A stretch of DNA of 64,000 nucleotides from Isochrysis galbana (Eukaryota; Haptophyta; Isochrysidales; Isochrysidaceae), in contig CM030942.1 of assembly GCA_018136815.1 (NCBI GenBank), positions 1,055,797 through 1,119,796 on the forward strand. Direction: 5' to 3'. The translations under genes and the position numbers were made by a program. This document shows, piece after piece, positions 51,925 through 61,844 of the stretch. The notes under the pieces are model-generated. The model saw only the letters and a program-made list of their open reading frames with translations. It did not search any database and was not told the DNA's origin. Position 1 is the stretch's first letter; every line of letters begins with the position of its first letter.

Positions 51925-52231
51925 AACTAACTTTACAGTTAGTTGCCATATGGAGCGCGCCGGCGCGCCTCCCCTCTCCGTCGGGCCCCCCGCCGAGGGC
52001 GGCCCCGCACCTTCCATGGAGCAGTCGCTGTCGAAGCGACCGCGCCCACCATCTGAGCCGCCGAACGGCCTTGCGAGTGCGCATGTGGCTGTGGGAGCCC
52101 GGTGAGCGGGGGACGCGGTCGCTTCGCCTGCGGCTGCTCCATGGACACTGGTTGGGCGCCCGCGGCGGGGGGCCCGAAGGAGAGGAGGGGAGCGCCGGCG
52201 CGCTCCATGGCAACTGACTATAAAGTTAGTT
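51925..52231. mobile_element. Two LINE-type 5' ends in inverted orientation
   Basis: The left arm (plus) starts with the hairpin AACTAAC TTTACA GTTAGTT, then ATGGAGCGCGCCGGCGCGCC and a frame with MEQSLSKRPRPPSE. The right arm (minus, from 52231) starts AACTAAC TTTATA GTCAGTT, then ATGGAGCGCGCCGGCGCTCC and MEQPQAKRPRPPL. The arms are similar over about 130 bp, so the locus is a large imperfect palindrome. Confidence 0.7.
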
Positions 52232-52369
52232 GTCGGTGCTCGGTGCGTGCACTGTTGGCTTGAGGGGGGACAAATCGACAAATATCGGCATATCGGCAGG
52301 GGAGGGTCGCACGGCACAGGGATAGAGAGCGGGTCAGCATGGCAGTCTGCTCCGAGCAAGCCATAAGGC

Positions 52370-52411
52370 CGCTAGTAGGTGTTGTAGTCCCGAATCTTCA
52401 GTTTTTTTTTC
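52370..52411 (+). mobile_element. Extreme 5'-truncated LINE tail
   Basis: CTAGTAGGTGTTGTAGTCCC, GAATCTTCAG and nine T equal the last 40 bases of the LINE. A near-exact 17-bp duplication flanks it: CCGAGCAAGCCATAAGG before and CCGAGCAAGCCACAAGG after. This shows a T-ended 3' tail directly at an insertion junction. Confidence 0.75.
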
Positions 52412-52438
52412 CCGAGCAAGCCACAAGGTATGCCAAGA

Positions 52439-53320
52439 TAAATAAAATAAATAAAATAATTAATGTTATATCCTAGCCAACCCCACTAGCTAATTGGACA
52501 CAACTTTTCCGTCCCGGAATCCCGCCATGCCTGACGAGCCAGGTGTCCGAGTGCTACCGGGGGGAGGGGGCACCGCCCCCTCCCCCCGATATTCGTCCTC
52601 CCCCCAGTGCACGCACCGACCCCGCGCACCCCAGCACGTCCTCTCCTCGAGTCCACGCTGGGGGAAAACCCCTCTCGGGTAAAAACAACGCAGGGGGGGG
52701 GGGCACTCGTGAATAGGAGCCCAGAAACGCTAATCTCTCCTCGCAAGAGCGAGTGGCCGCGGCGAGCCGCGGCCCTTCCCTCCTGGTTCTGGCGCCCCGG
52801 TCTTCTCTTGCCCAAACGGGGCGAGAAGACACGTAAACGCCGGAGGGGAGAGCTGCCACTCCCCCCTCCCCTCCCTCTTCCCTTTTCCTCCTCTCTTCCC
52901 TGCGGCGTGGGCCCATGGCGCGCGCCTGCGGCCCCTCTTCAGGTCCCCAGGAGGCCAGCAGGGGCCTGGGAGCGCAGCTCAGGGGGCAGGTGAGGCTGGG
53001 GCATGGCCTTGGCCCCTCCTGCCTCTCCATCGCTGGCTCTCGAGCCCCTGCCAGTCGACTGGAGCTGGCTGGGGGGTCCTGATCAGGGGGGCCCAGGGGG
53101 AGGAGGGGCTGGTCAGAGGGATGGGCTGGCCACGACAGGCCAGGGCGGGCGAATCAGGCGTGCTTGTGGGGAGAGGGATGGGTCAGCATGGCAGTGTTCT
53201 CCTGGCAAGCCATCAGGCATGCCAGGAGAGTGGGTGGTTCCTCCCCCATGGCGGGGGAGGAGTGGAGAGAGGGGGGGGCTCGTGCCCCGCCATGGGTGAA
53301 CCAAGTATAAACTTAGTTGT
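52439..53320 (-). mobile_element. Complete non-autonomous retroposon, 882 bp
   Basis: Perfect 16-bp duplications ACAAGGTATGCCAAGA lie at 52423-52438 and 53321-53336. On the minus strand it begins ACAACTAAG TTTATA CTTGGTT, then CACCCATGGCGGGGCACGAG and GGAGGAACCACCC. It ends in a T-rich tail (TTAATTATTTTATTTATTTT). It is inserted into another copy of its own family (53321-53433 plus 52240-52422). It has no reverse transcriptase. Confidence 0.9.
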
Positions 53321-53433
53321 ACAAGGTATGCCAAGAGGGTGGGTGGTTCCTCCCCCACCGCAGGGGAGGAGTGGAGAGGGGGGGGGGGGGGACTCGTGCT
53401 CCCCCATGGGATCAACCAAGTATAAAGTTAATT
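53321..53433 (-). mobile_element. Outer retroposon copy, 5' part
   Basis: On the minus strand it begins AATTAAC TTTATA CTTGGTT, then GATCCCATGGGGGAGCACGAG and GGAGGAACCACCC, and is cut by the 882-bp copy after TCTTGGCATACCTTGT. The continuation (TGGCTTGCTCGG, GACTGCCATGCTGACC) appears on the far side, at about 52422-52330. Confidence 0.75.
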
Positions 53434-54000
53434 GAAGTGCAAGGAGTATAAGGATGAAGAGCGCGGTGGTCACTCCAACCCACGCAGTCGCCAGCCATTT
53501 GAGGTCCATAAACAAGATGGTCAACAGCAACGTCGGTACGATGGTTAATGGTTGAGAAGGCGCAAATACAACATACAGACTACGATGCACTAAAGTGGGG
53601 GGAGTGGGCGGGGTTGAAAAAAAACTGGACCTCAGGTTGCACCTTGTGGGTGGGAAGCGGCAAGGCGAATGGGATTTGGGGCAAGGGCGTCGTCCCCGGG
53701 TGTCCGGAGGAAGGGAGAGTTAGTAATATTTGTAGGCATCATCAAAAGTATTTTTCTATGTGCCACACCACTGCGATGGTACAACACACGCGTACGATTG
53801 ACCCGATGGCCTCGTGGAATGTGCACGAGTGTTTTCGTCTTCCAATTTGCTGTTCCGTCAGGGCGGCTAGCGGCTAGACATTCACGTCGCAGGTTTGCAT
53901 GCGTAATCAGCTAGCGAGAAGTACCAGCCCAACGGCGCGCACGGAAGAGGCACGTAGCTTCTTATTTCTGTGCCTTTCCATCTCACTCATCGATTCCTTC
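53434..54000. other. Spacer, nothing recognised
   Basis: No supported gene. The right part should be the 3' UTR of the GH2 gene. Confidence 0.3.
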
Positions 54001-57000
54001 TCATCGATAAAGCGGCACCGGCCGGCCGGCGCCTTGTGCAGCCACGGAGAGGACCCCATCGGTTGGATTGATCGAGGTGGGGATTGAAACAGTCGTGGGC
54101 AAAAGCCCCGGGGTAGAGGCGCGAATCACGATGGGGTGCGGCGGCGCAGCGAGGTTGGGGGCGACCTCTATGTCAACGTATTGCATCAACTTGCGCTCAA
54201 TCGCGTCCCGTCCGGCTGTGGAGGAGACGCGTACTACGGCGCGCGCCTTGCCGTGGTACGCCGAGCGCCACGCAACGGAGTTCGGCTCATGACTCTGGGT
54301 ATCTCCATTGTGTGCGCCGAGGAGCACACCTGGGCCAGAGACGACTTCAAACGTGATGTTGGGCGAGGCGCCCCAAAGCACGTTGCCGGCGCCGTCGACA
54401 ACTTCGACACGCACAAGCGCGGCGTCGTGCCCGTCGAGAAGGAGGGCTTTCCCGGTGAGCGTGCGTTCGCTCGGCGCGTCGAGGGAAAGACGGAGGGCCA
54501 AGGGGCGGCCCCCGGTGACGCGTTCGTCCGACGCGACGGTGGCCCCGTGAGCGTTGCGTCCGACAGCGCGTAGTGTACCGTTGCTCCATGGCACATCTTT
54601 CCATTCAACCCACGTAGGGCCGCCAGCGGCGAGTGAGCTGGCAGAGCGCACGCCTATTGAGACGTCGTTGACGAAGAGCTCGGCCGAGGCCGCAGACGTA
54701 TACGCCGTGATGGAGCGCGTTGCCCTCGTCATTGATTCGCCCTGAGGCCCGGCGGGTTCCGTAATGTCTCGCAGTCCTTCGGAATTGCCCAACGCCTCCC
54801 CGGTTGCCCCAACGTCACGTATTGCGCGCGGAGCGCGAACCGCCGCGGGACTTTCCCATGATTCGACAATGTGCACCTCGTGCATGCCATGTGTAGCGAA
54901 TGGCTTGTCCGTCGAAGTATCAGGCTGGCGCAGCAACCACTGCGTCCGGTACCAAAAGGCCGAGGCCTTTGCAAACCCAGCAAGATCGTACTGGCCATAC
55001 GAAGAGGACACACGCGGCCAACCTCCGGATGGTTCACCGTAGTAGTCGAAGAGTGTCCACACCTAGAGGGCATCAGGGCAGGGGACGACGGGCACGTGAG
55101 ATAAACGGGCTGACGCCGCAAGAGGTGGACTCGCACGGCTCGATATCGTTAGTGTCAGCTGTCGCCCTACACGCTGACGGACCAAGAAGCACCGCGGGAG
55201 ACAGCACCTACTGACAGGCGCACGGCGGGCGGTCGAGGGGAAGCGGCCCGGCGCACCATGGTACCCGCCGCGTAGGAGATGCCGTCCGAGGCGTTGGTGT
55301 AGTGCTGGGCGCAGCGGCCGTTGAAGGCCTTTTGGCGGCATCCGATAGAGGGGGGGTTGTCGTGCAGCGTCTCGCAGCCTTCGTCCTCGTCGCGCTCGGT
55401 GTTGCACGAACAGCACTCTGACATGAAGATGGGCTTCTTGGGCAAGGCGGCGTGACACTTGTCCAACTGGGATCGCTCCGTGTGCGAGAAGCCCTGCACA
55501 TCTATCGTGTTGGAGAGCAGGTCACCAAAGGTGAACATGTTGCCCAACGTTGGGCGCGAGCCGTCGTACCGCCTTGTCACCTCGTAGAACGGCGGGCCAC
55601 CCGCCTCACGCCAGCCCTCGCAGCCAGCTTCATTGCAAAACGACCACACCACCACCGAGGGTGCGTTTCGGTCGCGCCGCACGAGGACACCCATATTGTG
55701 CACATACTTTGTGGAGTTGGCGAAGAGACGGTTCTCATCCATTACCACGATGCCAAGCCGATCATATATCGAGAGCTCGGACACGTCTGGCGGGTTGTGC
55801 GACATCCGGCGGCCGTTGCCGCCAACGGCGCGCAGGGCCTGCGCCCGAAAAAGGCTGACCCGCTCGGGCACCGCCATCCCCACCACAGCAAAGTCATTGT
55901 GGTCGCAGAAGCCACGGATCTGCTCCACGACACGAGGTGAGGTTTGGGTTTGAGGGCGGCACCATTCTCCACCCACGCGCTTGAGCTAGGGGACTCTGGA
56001 GGCCCGGCTTATCCCCTGAGCACGCATCCAGAGCGCAGAGCGCCTCGACGCACCGTGTGCTGCACAAGGGGGGCCCGCCAACCCGAAAGACTGGCGCACC
56101 TTAAAGGGCTCATCATTCAGGAAGAAGCCATCGTTTGCATCGAATCGGAGCTTGCGGAAGCCGTGGACCACGCTCACCGAGTCGGTCGCGTTCTGCTTGG
56201 AGGCATCTGCACACACACCGTCCTGCAATTGGCTCGCCCACACATTGATGCGAAGAGTGTAGAGCACTGGCGTTTGTGCCGACCAAGCAAGAACCGTCAG
56301 GTTGCTCATGGTGCCACGTGCCGTGGCAACGCCAGTCACGGGGATTGACAGCAGGGTGACTGCGGTGCGCGCCACATGCTCGCCAGCAGCGGTGCTCAAC
56401 TCGAAAGAGTAGCATGCTCCCATGGCCTCGCCTAAGCCCGTGATGGTGGCCGAAGCGTGCAAGGTCGCCTCAGCCAGCAGGGACTGTGAGCCCTCCGCGA
56501 CCTGCTCCACCGCACGCCCAATGCTGCGATACTGCGCTGCCGCTCGTAGGCCCTGGCGCCCTCGTGGGCGCACGTCGGAGTGGGCGAAGAGTCCGTCCTG
56601 CTCCACATGCAGGTGATGAGCACAGGTGAGCCATACGTGCCGATATAGACCGCCGCCCTCGTACCACCAGCCGGAGCCGTGATCGCGGCCACCCTCATCC
56701 CCATTGTCTGGGTCGATGAAGACGGCGAGCACGTTGGTGGTGTCATCACCATAGGCGATAGACGAGGTGTTGTCGAGCCGCACCCGGAACGGCGTGTAGC
56801 CACAATCGTGGTGCGCGACTACCTCTCCGTTGAAGTAGACGCGGGTGTCCCGGAAAGCGCCCTCAAAGTCGAGCCACACCGCGGAGCCTCGCCACGCCTC
56901 AGGTAGCCGGAAACGCTTCCGGTACCACAACACCTTGCGTGCGATGAACGAGCGGCCTGAGCAGCCGCTAGGGCACGCCTCGCGGCTGGGGACGGCGCCA

Positions 57001-57275
57001 TCGATTAGGCCGTCGTGTGGCAGCTGCACCCGTTGCCACGCCGAGTCATCGTAGTCGACCGCCGCCTCGTCGGGTGAGGTGGTCGGCTCCGGGTGCAGTG
57101 GCGGCCTGCGCGGCACTAAGCCCTCGTGCAGCCCCGGCCGGTGCCGCCAGCCAAAGTCGAACGAGATGCGCTGCCGGCCGGCGAGCGCTGTCGAGACGCT
57201 CATCCAGCAGAGGGAGAGCAGCAGGTGTGAGCACATGAGGCGGGCTGTGGCCCGACCCTCTGAGCCCGCTAGCAC
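54001..57275 (-). CDS. GH2 beta-galactosidase-like glycoside hydrolase
   Basis: Exons 57275-56100, 55919-55257 and 55062-54001 join in phase 0 (introns of 180 and 194 nt, both with GTGCGC donors) to give about 966 aa. A signal peptide (MCSHLLLSLCWMSVSTALA, about residues 14-32) indicates secretion. The GH2 sugar-binding domain has WQRVQLPHD, WYRKRFRLPEAWRG, LDFEGAFRDTRVYFNGE and GGLYRHVWL. The catalytic barrel starts at FKIRGFCDHNDFAVVG (across splice 1) with RRMSHNPPD; the acid/base Glu is in VWSFCNEAG (about E489) and the nucleophile Glu in PIFMSECC (about E560). Splice 2 restores AGTMVWTLFDYYGEPSGGWP. The last 300 residues are beta-rich, Ig-like (ELFVNDVSIG, ALVRVEVVDGAGNVLWG), as in long bacterial-type GH2 enzymes. 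It cleaves terminal beta-linked sugars, outside the cell or in a vacuole. Confidence 0.88.
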
Positions 57276-58940
57276 GGCTCTCCCTTCGCTGCTCCCTCAG
57301 CACGCGCACTCTCTCCTCCCTCCCTCCCTCCCGCCCTCTCTCCCCCCCTCTCTCGCTCCGCTCTCGCTCTCCCTCCCTCCCTCTCTCTCTCTCTCTCCCT
57401 CTTCCTCTCCCTCCCCCTCTCTCTCACTCGCGCGCGCCTCCCGGCCTCGCTCTCGGCACAGTCCGGGATGCTTTCGGACGGGCGGCAGCCAAAAAAGAAA
57501 AAGCAGAGCCGACACGCCCCTCTCCTTAGGTGCTAGGTGCTAGGTGTTATGGTATTCAGGCCTTTTGCTTTTGGCGGGCCCTCCGGTCTCCGAGGTCGCG
57601 TTGTCGCGTTCCTTGGAATATTGGACGGAATCAAGTTGAGCCATCAAATGTCCGTATGCCCGTTTACAAGAATATTGATTCTGGAGCTGTCGGCGGCACG
57701 CGACCTCCAAGTCCTTCTAAAACTTAAAACCCGTCGGGTGGAGTTCATCCCATCCGAAGAAGGGCCCCCCCGTTTGGTCACACCTTCACACACTTCACAC
57801 CGTCTCTCTACGCCTTTCGAGGGCCCAACCCTGTCGTCGACGAGTTCATGAAGCGGAAATCCATCAGATTGGCTGAAATGTGAAATGAAAGAGAAAAGAG
57901 ATGGAGATGGAGCAAGAAAGAGTCGAGACAGCCACTGCTAGATACCAGATACTGAGTTGTTTGACGTTTGACGATGTACAGATATAACACTTGATACTTG
58001 ACACGATGACGATGAGTGATGGCATCGAGATGGTTGGGATGTTGATCAGCCACCGCGGTATAAAACCATAATGAAAAATTCCAAATTCCGCTCAATATCA
58101 ATATTATTCATTAAACAACGCCTCATCGACCCAGAGACCAGAGACGGAACACCACGGAATGACGAAGCCGCTGGCGTTGGGACGCACCGCCCGAGCCCAC
58201 CCGTCTACACCGGTAACAGGCAGTCTGCAAGAAACGAACCACTAACGCCGACGTCTCACAAGCCCCGACAACTGGGAGAAACGGCTCCCGATAGACCATA
58301 GCACAAATCCGATATCTGCTTTATGCTTTATGATCATAGCCGAAATTCGAAGCTGTTCCACGCCTTACCGAGGTAGGGGTAGGGAGTCCTGTCCTCTATC
58401 CTGAGTGAGTGTTAGCCCCATCCCGTTGCCCGTTGCCGCACCGCAACCCATAAAAAACATTAAAAAACTGGTTAAAAATCAAAATTTCGTTGTTGTTGTT
58501 GGTTGTGGTGGTGGAAGGTGGAAGTACGAACTACGATCAATAATATTATTTGATTTGTATAATGAAGAAGATGAAAAATAAAGATCAAGATGTGAATCTC
58601 ATGCTCATTCTCATGCGGTTGGTCTGTTGTCGTCTGTTGTCGATATTGTCGATGGTCGGTAGCTTTTGTGTACAGCTTGTATGTGCAACACCACGGCTAC
58701 AACTACAATGACAATGACCAAAGGTACGTTGACTAAAAGACTAAATAAAGCTAGAGACTCTAATAGAAATAGTAGAAGAAGAAGAAGTTACGGCGGTGTC
58801 CATCTACGACTGCGAAGCATTGAAAAATGGTTGTCCATCTAAAACTGGGAAGAAGCATTGAAAAAGGTACTGTTTATTGGCACTGGCACGCAAGACCAAA
58901 TTGAAAGATGCGAGAAACTGGCAAAAGGAAAAACAGCAAA
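57276..58940. other. AT-rich spacer, no gene supported
   Basis: 57330-57430 is a CT/CCCT repeat upstream of the GH2 gene. A short plus-strand frame at 57537-57851 lacks features; part of it (57632-57652) is shared with 15190-15255. From about 57880 the DNA is distinctly AT-richer than the rest of the window, with short direct repeats (GGTGTCCATCTACGACTG and TTGTCCATCTAAAACTG near 58795-58845). Confidence 0.4.
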
Positions 58941-58942
58941 AT

Positions 58943-59015
58943 TGCCAGCGAGGGGGCTCGAACCCCTGACCTTCGCATTACAAGTGCGACGCATTGACCA
59001 CTTTGCTACGCTGGC
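58943..59015 (-). tRNA. tRNA-Thr (anticodon UGU)
   Basis: The 73-nt minus-strand sequence folds as a cloverleaf. Acceptor arms GCCAGCG and CGCTGGC pair over 7 bp with discriminator A. The anticodon arm is TCGCA-CTTGTAA-TGCGA with anticodon TGT. The T arm is AGGGG-TTCGAGC-CCCCT. The D region contains TAGCAAAGTGG, usable as an A box, and GGTTCGAGCCC as a B box. No intron. The 3' CCA is not encoded, as expected in a nuclear gene. An oligo(T) terminator is weak: TTTTGC lies about 6 nt downstream. Confidence 0.9.
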
Positions 59016-59017
59016 CT

Positions 59018-59088
59018 GCCCGAGACTCGAACAGGAGTCCCGAGAGCCGCACAGTGTAGACTACCACTGAGCCACACGCGTGCTGCAT
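59018..59088 (-). tRNA. tRNA-like sequence, probably a pseudogene
   Basis: Just 5' of the tRNA-Thr on the same strand, TGGCTCAGTGGTAGTCTAC fits an A box and D arm, and TGTTCGAGTCTC fits a B box and T loop, at normal spacing. The acceptor and T stems do not pair well, and the anticodon arm is unclear (a GTG is in place for His). It is a decayed tRNA or a tRNA-derived element. Confidence 0.4.
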
Positions 59089-59154
59089 AAATGGCAGCTA
59101 GGGTTGATAAGCAGTATATAAACATATGTGCTAATGTCACGGATTTCCACTCAC

Positions 59155-59297
59155 TTTTTTTCAGGAGCGGAACCACTTGACGCCTTGCGCAGCCAATGCC
59201 ACTGCAGCGTCTGCCTGATTCTGATTTTTTCAGGAGCGGAACCAACCCACTAGACGCCCTACGCTGCCAACGCCACTGCGGCGTCTGCTTGATTCTC
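59155..59297 (+). repeat. Tandem duplication, about 71-bp unit
   Basis: Two adjacent units share TTTTTTCAGGAGCGGAACCA, GACGCC, CGC.GCCAA.GCCACTGC and GCGTCTGC.TGATTCT. Each unit can form a hairpin between GACGCC and its complement GCGTC. Confidence 0.8.
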
Positions 59298-59593
59298 GAC
59301 GAGGGAGCGGGGGAGACTCTGGGGAGATGTGGCGTGCTAATTGCCTGTCACTGAGCATCGGATGAGCATCGGCCCCGCAAAGGCAAAGATGCTTGTATAA
59401 GTGTTTGTTTAGAGTATAGTTAGCAATGGGAATAAAAACTCAACTTCAAATCGAGACCGGGCGCGGTGCTTGCCCGATTCCCGATTACTAGATGTGAAAC
59501 ATGGATGCTAGCTAGGTGCTAGGCCTTGGCAGAAATATCCACAAAATCGGAACCAAATATCTAGCAAAAATATCCACAAAATATCCAGCAATT

Positions 59594-59666
59594 TTAGGGC
59601 GGTCAAACACTGATTTGTAACTACTAACATGTGGGGAGGGGCTACATTTTTTGACCGTCCCCCCAA
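59594..59666 (+). repeat. Short inverted-repeat element (GGGCGGTCAAA type)
   Basis: TTTTAGGGCGGTCAAACACT leads through AACTACTAACATGTGGGG to CTACATTTTTTGACCGTCC. The ends are complementary (CGGTCAAA/TTTGACCG). Related to 14786-14858 and 39368-39433. Confidence 0.5.
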
Positions 59667-60162
59667 GCCCATAAAAAAACTCCCGGGGGGCTCACCCAAG
59701 GCGAGAAGCGCTCAATCACCATCACCCACATCAAAGAAAAGCGTTCAATCACCATCAGCCTACACGTGGAACGCGTTCAATCGCCATCACCCCCACCGCA
59801 TGGAAAAGCGTTCAATCACCATCAGCCTACACGTGGAACGAGTTCAATCGCCATCACCCCCACCGCATATGGAAAAGCGTTCAATCACCATCAGCCTACA
59901 CATGGAAAAGCGTTCAATCGCGAAAGATCGCGGGGATCATGAGGGAGTGACGATTGTGCTCGACGAGTACCACACCTCGTTGATGTGCCCCTGTGGTACA
60001 TCGGAACTACAGGACACTGCCGCAATCTTTGCGATAGAGCCCAACGAGACTCCCCGCTGTCCTCGGTGCCACAAAGCAGCCGAGCCCATGGGACCATGTC
60101 AGCCTGAACGAAGGGGTCCGATTTACCTGACGTTTGTTGACGTTAAAGATCTCGTGAAATAA
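59629..60162 (+). pseudogene. Zinc-ribbon fragment, TnpB/Fanzor-like
   Basis: The 177-codon frame begins in an inverted-repeat element, continues through the minisatellite (KRSITISLHVERVQSPSPPP) and ends with about 75 unique residues: VTIVLDEYHTSLMCPCGTSE, LQDTAAIF, then PRCPRCHKAAEPMGPC. The DE(Y/F)xTSxxCPCG...L.D...CxxC pattern resembles the zinc ribbon next to the last catalytic Asp in TnpB and its eukaryotic relatives, the Fanzor proteins. The expected RDxxAxxN end is not visible and the RuvC-like N-terminal part is absent, so at best it is a fragment. The C-terminal bases are shared with 8780-8805. Confidence 0.4.
59700..59935 (+). repeat. Minisatellite, about 32-bp unit
   Basis: About seven imperfect units of AAGCGTTCAATCACCATCAG with CCTACACGTGG or CCCCCACCGCATGG variants. 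Same unit family as 21688-21850. It is open in one frame and runs into the zinc-ribbon sequence. Confidence 0.9.
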
Positions 60163-60377
60163 TATATTTCCAGTCTTCATTGGTGATACTTGAGTGATCG
60201 TCAGTCTTCCGCGTAGACGGTTTAGGTTGCCCTTTATGCTTTCTCTTTGTGAGTATTGCAGAAGCGGGCCTCCTGCCCGCTCTGCCCACCACCACTCCCG
60301 AAGACCGCGCCTCCTCAGAGGCCGAGCTCGCGGCTACCGCCGTCTTTCACCCATTCGAGGCCGGCGCCGCGCCTCCA

Positions 60378-60704
60378 TCACCACCCCCATCGCCCTCCGA
60401 TGCTGTGGAGAAGCTCCAGAATACGCGAAACAAGAACCGAACATAGATTGGAACCGGCGTCGGTTCGAAGCTGCCTAGGGACTCCATAACCATAACGCGT
60501 CACAATCAAGCGGATGAACATGTCCAAGGCCATCTCCGACGAGGGATCCCCATTCGACGGCTCAGCCTCAATCCATCGAGTGAGCGAGTCGATGAAGACG
60601 ACCAGCTTGTCGTAACCCGAGACTCCAGGCACGAAGTTGTGAGTGGGAGCTAGCGAGAGCACGTCGCAGTAGCAGTAGACCACGTCAAAGGGGTAGGTAC
60701 CCAC
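60378..60704 (-). pseudogene. Ty3/gypsy integrase core fragment
   Basis: The minus strand encodes PFDVVYCYCDVLSLAPTHNF, YDKLVVFIDSLTRWIEAEPS, MALDMFIRLIVTRYGYGVPR and QLRTDAGSNLCSVLVSRILE, the middle of a retroviral-type integrase core. The catalytic Asp of RTDAGS is present, and the first Asp is likely the D of VVYCYCD or of VFIDSL. It is cut on both sides; the final Glu is not seen. No LTRs were recognised. Confidence 0.8.
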
Positions 60705-60916
60705 GGAGAGACCGGAGGGCGACGCTAGAGCCCTAGGTAGCGGCTTGGCGAGGGTGCACCCCGAAAGCCTGAGACAAGCAAGCGCGCAGCGAGTGACAGG
60801 CGACCTGGCTCCTTTGGGTCAAGATTGCCCGAAAGGAGGAAACCTGGAATCTAGACCTGACAGACAGGCTATAGAAGGAACGAAACGAGAACTCGAATTC
60901 TAGATCGCTAGGGACG

Positions 60917-61844
60917 TCAACCTACTTTTATAAGTGGGGGTCAATGGGGGCCTCGCGCCCCCCTCTCTCCATCGCGGACACCCCCCGGGGTGGGCCCGCA
61001 CATTCAACCTCAGCCCCTGCCCTCTGGCAGGGGCTGGGCAATCATCATCCTGGCCCAGACCCTTCGTGGGCGCGGGCCGTGACTCGCACTCCCACGCCCA
61101 TACTGGGCCTGCCCTCGAGCTGACTCCCCCCCCTCCCCTGGTCGCCAGGCATACAGAGGCCGCAGGGAGGCCCCAATGGCCAGCGTGGCAAGCGTGCAAG
61201 CGTGGGAGAGGCAGGGGGGGCCAGGGGCTGAGCCCCAGCCTCCACTGCCCCCTGAGCTGCCCTTGCTGGCCCTCTGGGAGCCCCCAAAGGCCCTCTGAGA
61301 GCAGGCCGTGGCGCGCCGCATGGCGACGCGCCGCAGGGAGAGGGGCGGAGGAGAATGGAGAGAGGGAGAGGGGGGGTTTTGCACCCCCCCCGATGGAGTG
61401 CGGTAAGAAACGGGCCCCGTTTGCGTTAGCAAACGGGCGAAGGGGGGCGGCTGGCGACAGGAGGAAGAGAGGAAGGGAGTGGCTCAAGACGTCCTTGTGG
61501 CAGGTATCGGGGGGCGCAGTCATTTATTTCTTCGAGGACTGCTCGCGGCGCGAGCTGTAAGGGCCGTTCAGCTTCTCAACGAGAGGTCCCTCCCCTCCCC
61601 CCGGTGTTTTTCCCCGGAGAGTCGGCCGGCGTCGACCGGTCCGCCTCAATGGGTTTTCCCTCATTGTAACTTGTGGGGAGTTATAATGGGAGCCGGGGGT
61701 TTGCGAGGGGGGAGATTTGAAGGGATGCATATGTGTATGTGTCTGTGCCACCACTTCAAGGCGTGCGGGCAGGTGCGCTGAGGGGTGTCGTGATAGTACC
61801 GGGCTAGTGGGAGTAGTGGTACTAACGCTCAGTTGTTTTATTAT
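60917..61844 (+). mobile_element. Complete non-autonomous retroposon, 928 bp
   Basis: Perfect 16-bp duplications TAGATCGCTAGGGACG lie at 60901-60916 and 61845-61860. The 5' end TCAACCTACTTTTATAAGTG has a hairpin (CCTACTT TTAT AAGTGGG, one wobble) with only distant sequence similarity to other copies, followed by GTCAATGGGGGCCTCGCGCC like their CCCATGGGGGGCACGAGCC. The body is GC-rich with no domain. The 3' end is T-rich (CTCAGTTGTTTTATTATT). A long frame through it (60934-61560) is low-complexity and not called. Confidence 0.88.

Noticed and set aside
60934..61560. Plus-strand frame of 208 codons and antisense 207-codon frame
   Set aside because: It lies wholly within the 928-bp retroposon, is GC-rich and has no domain; equivalent frames in sister copies are not conserved.
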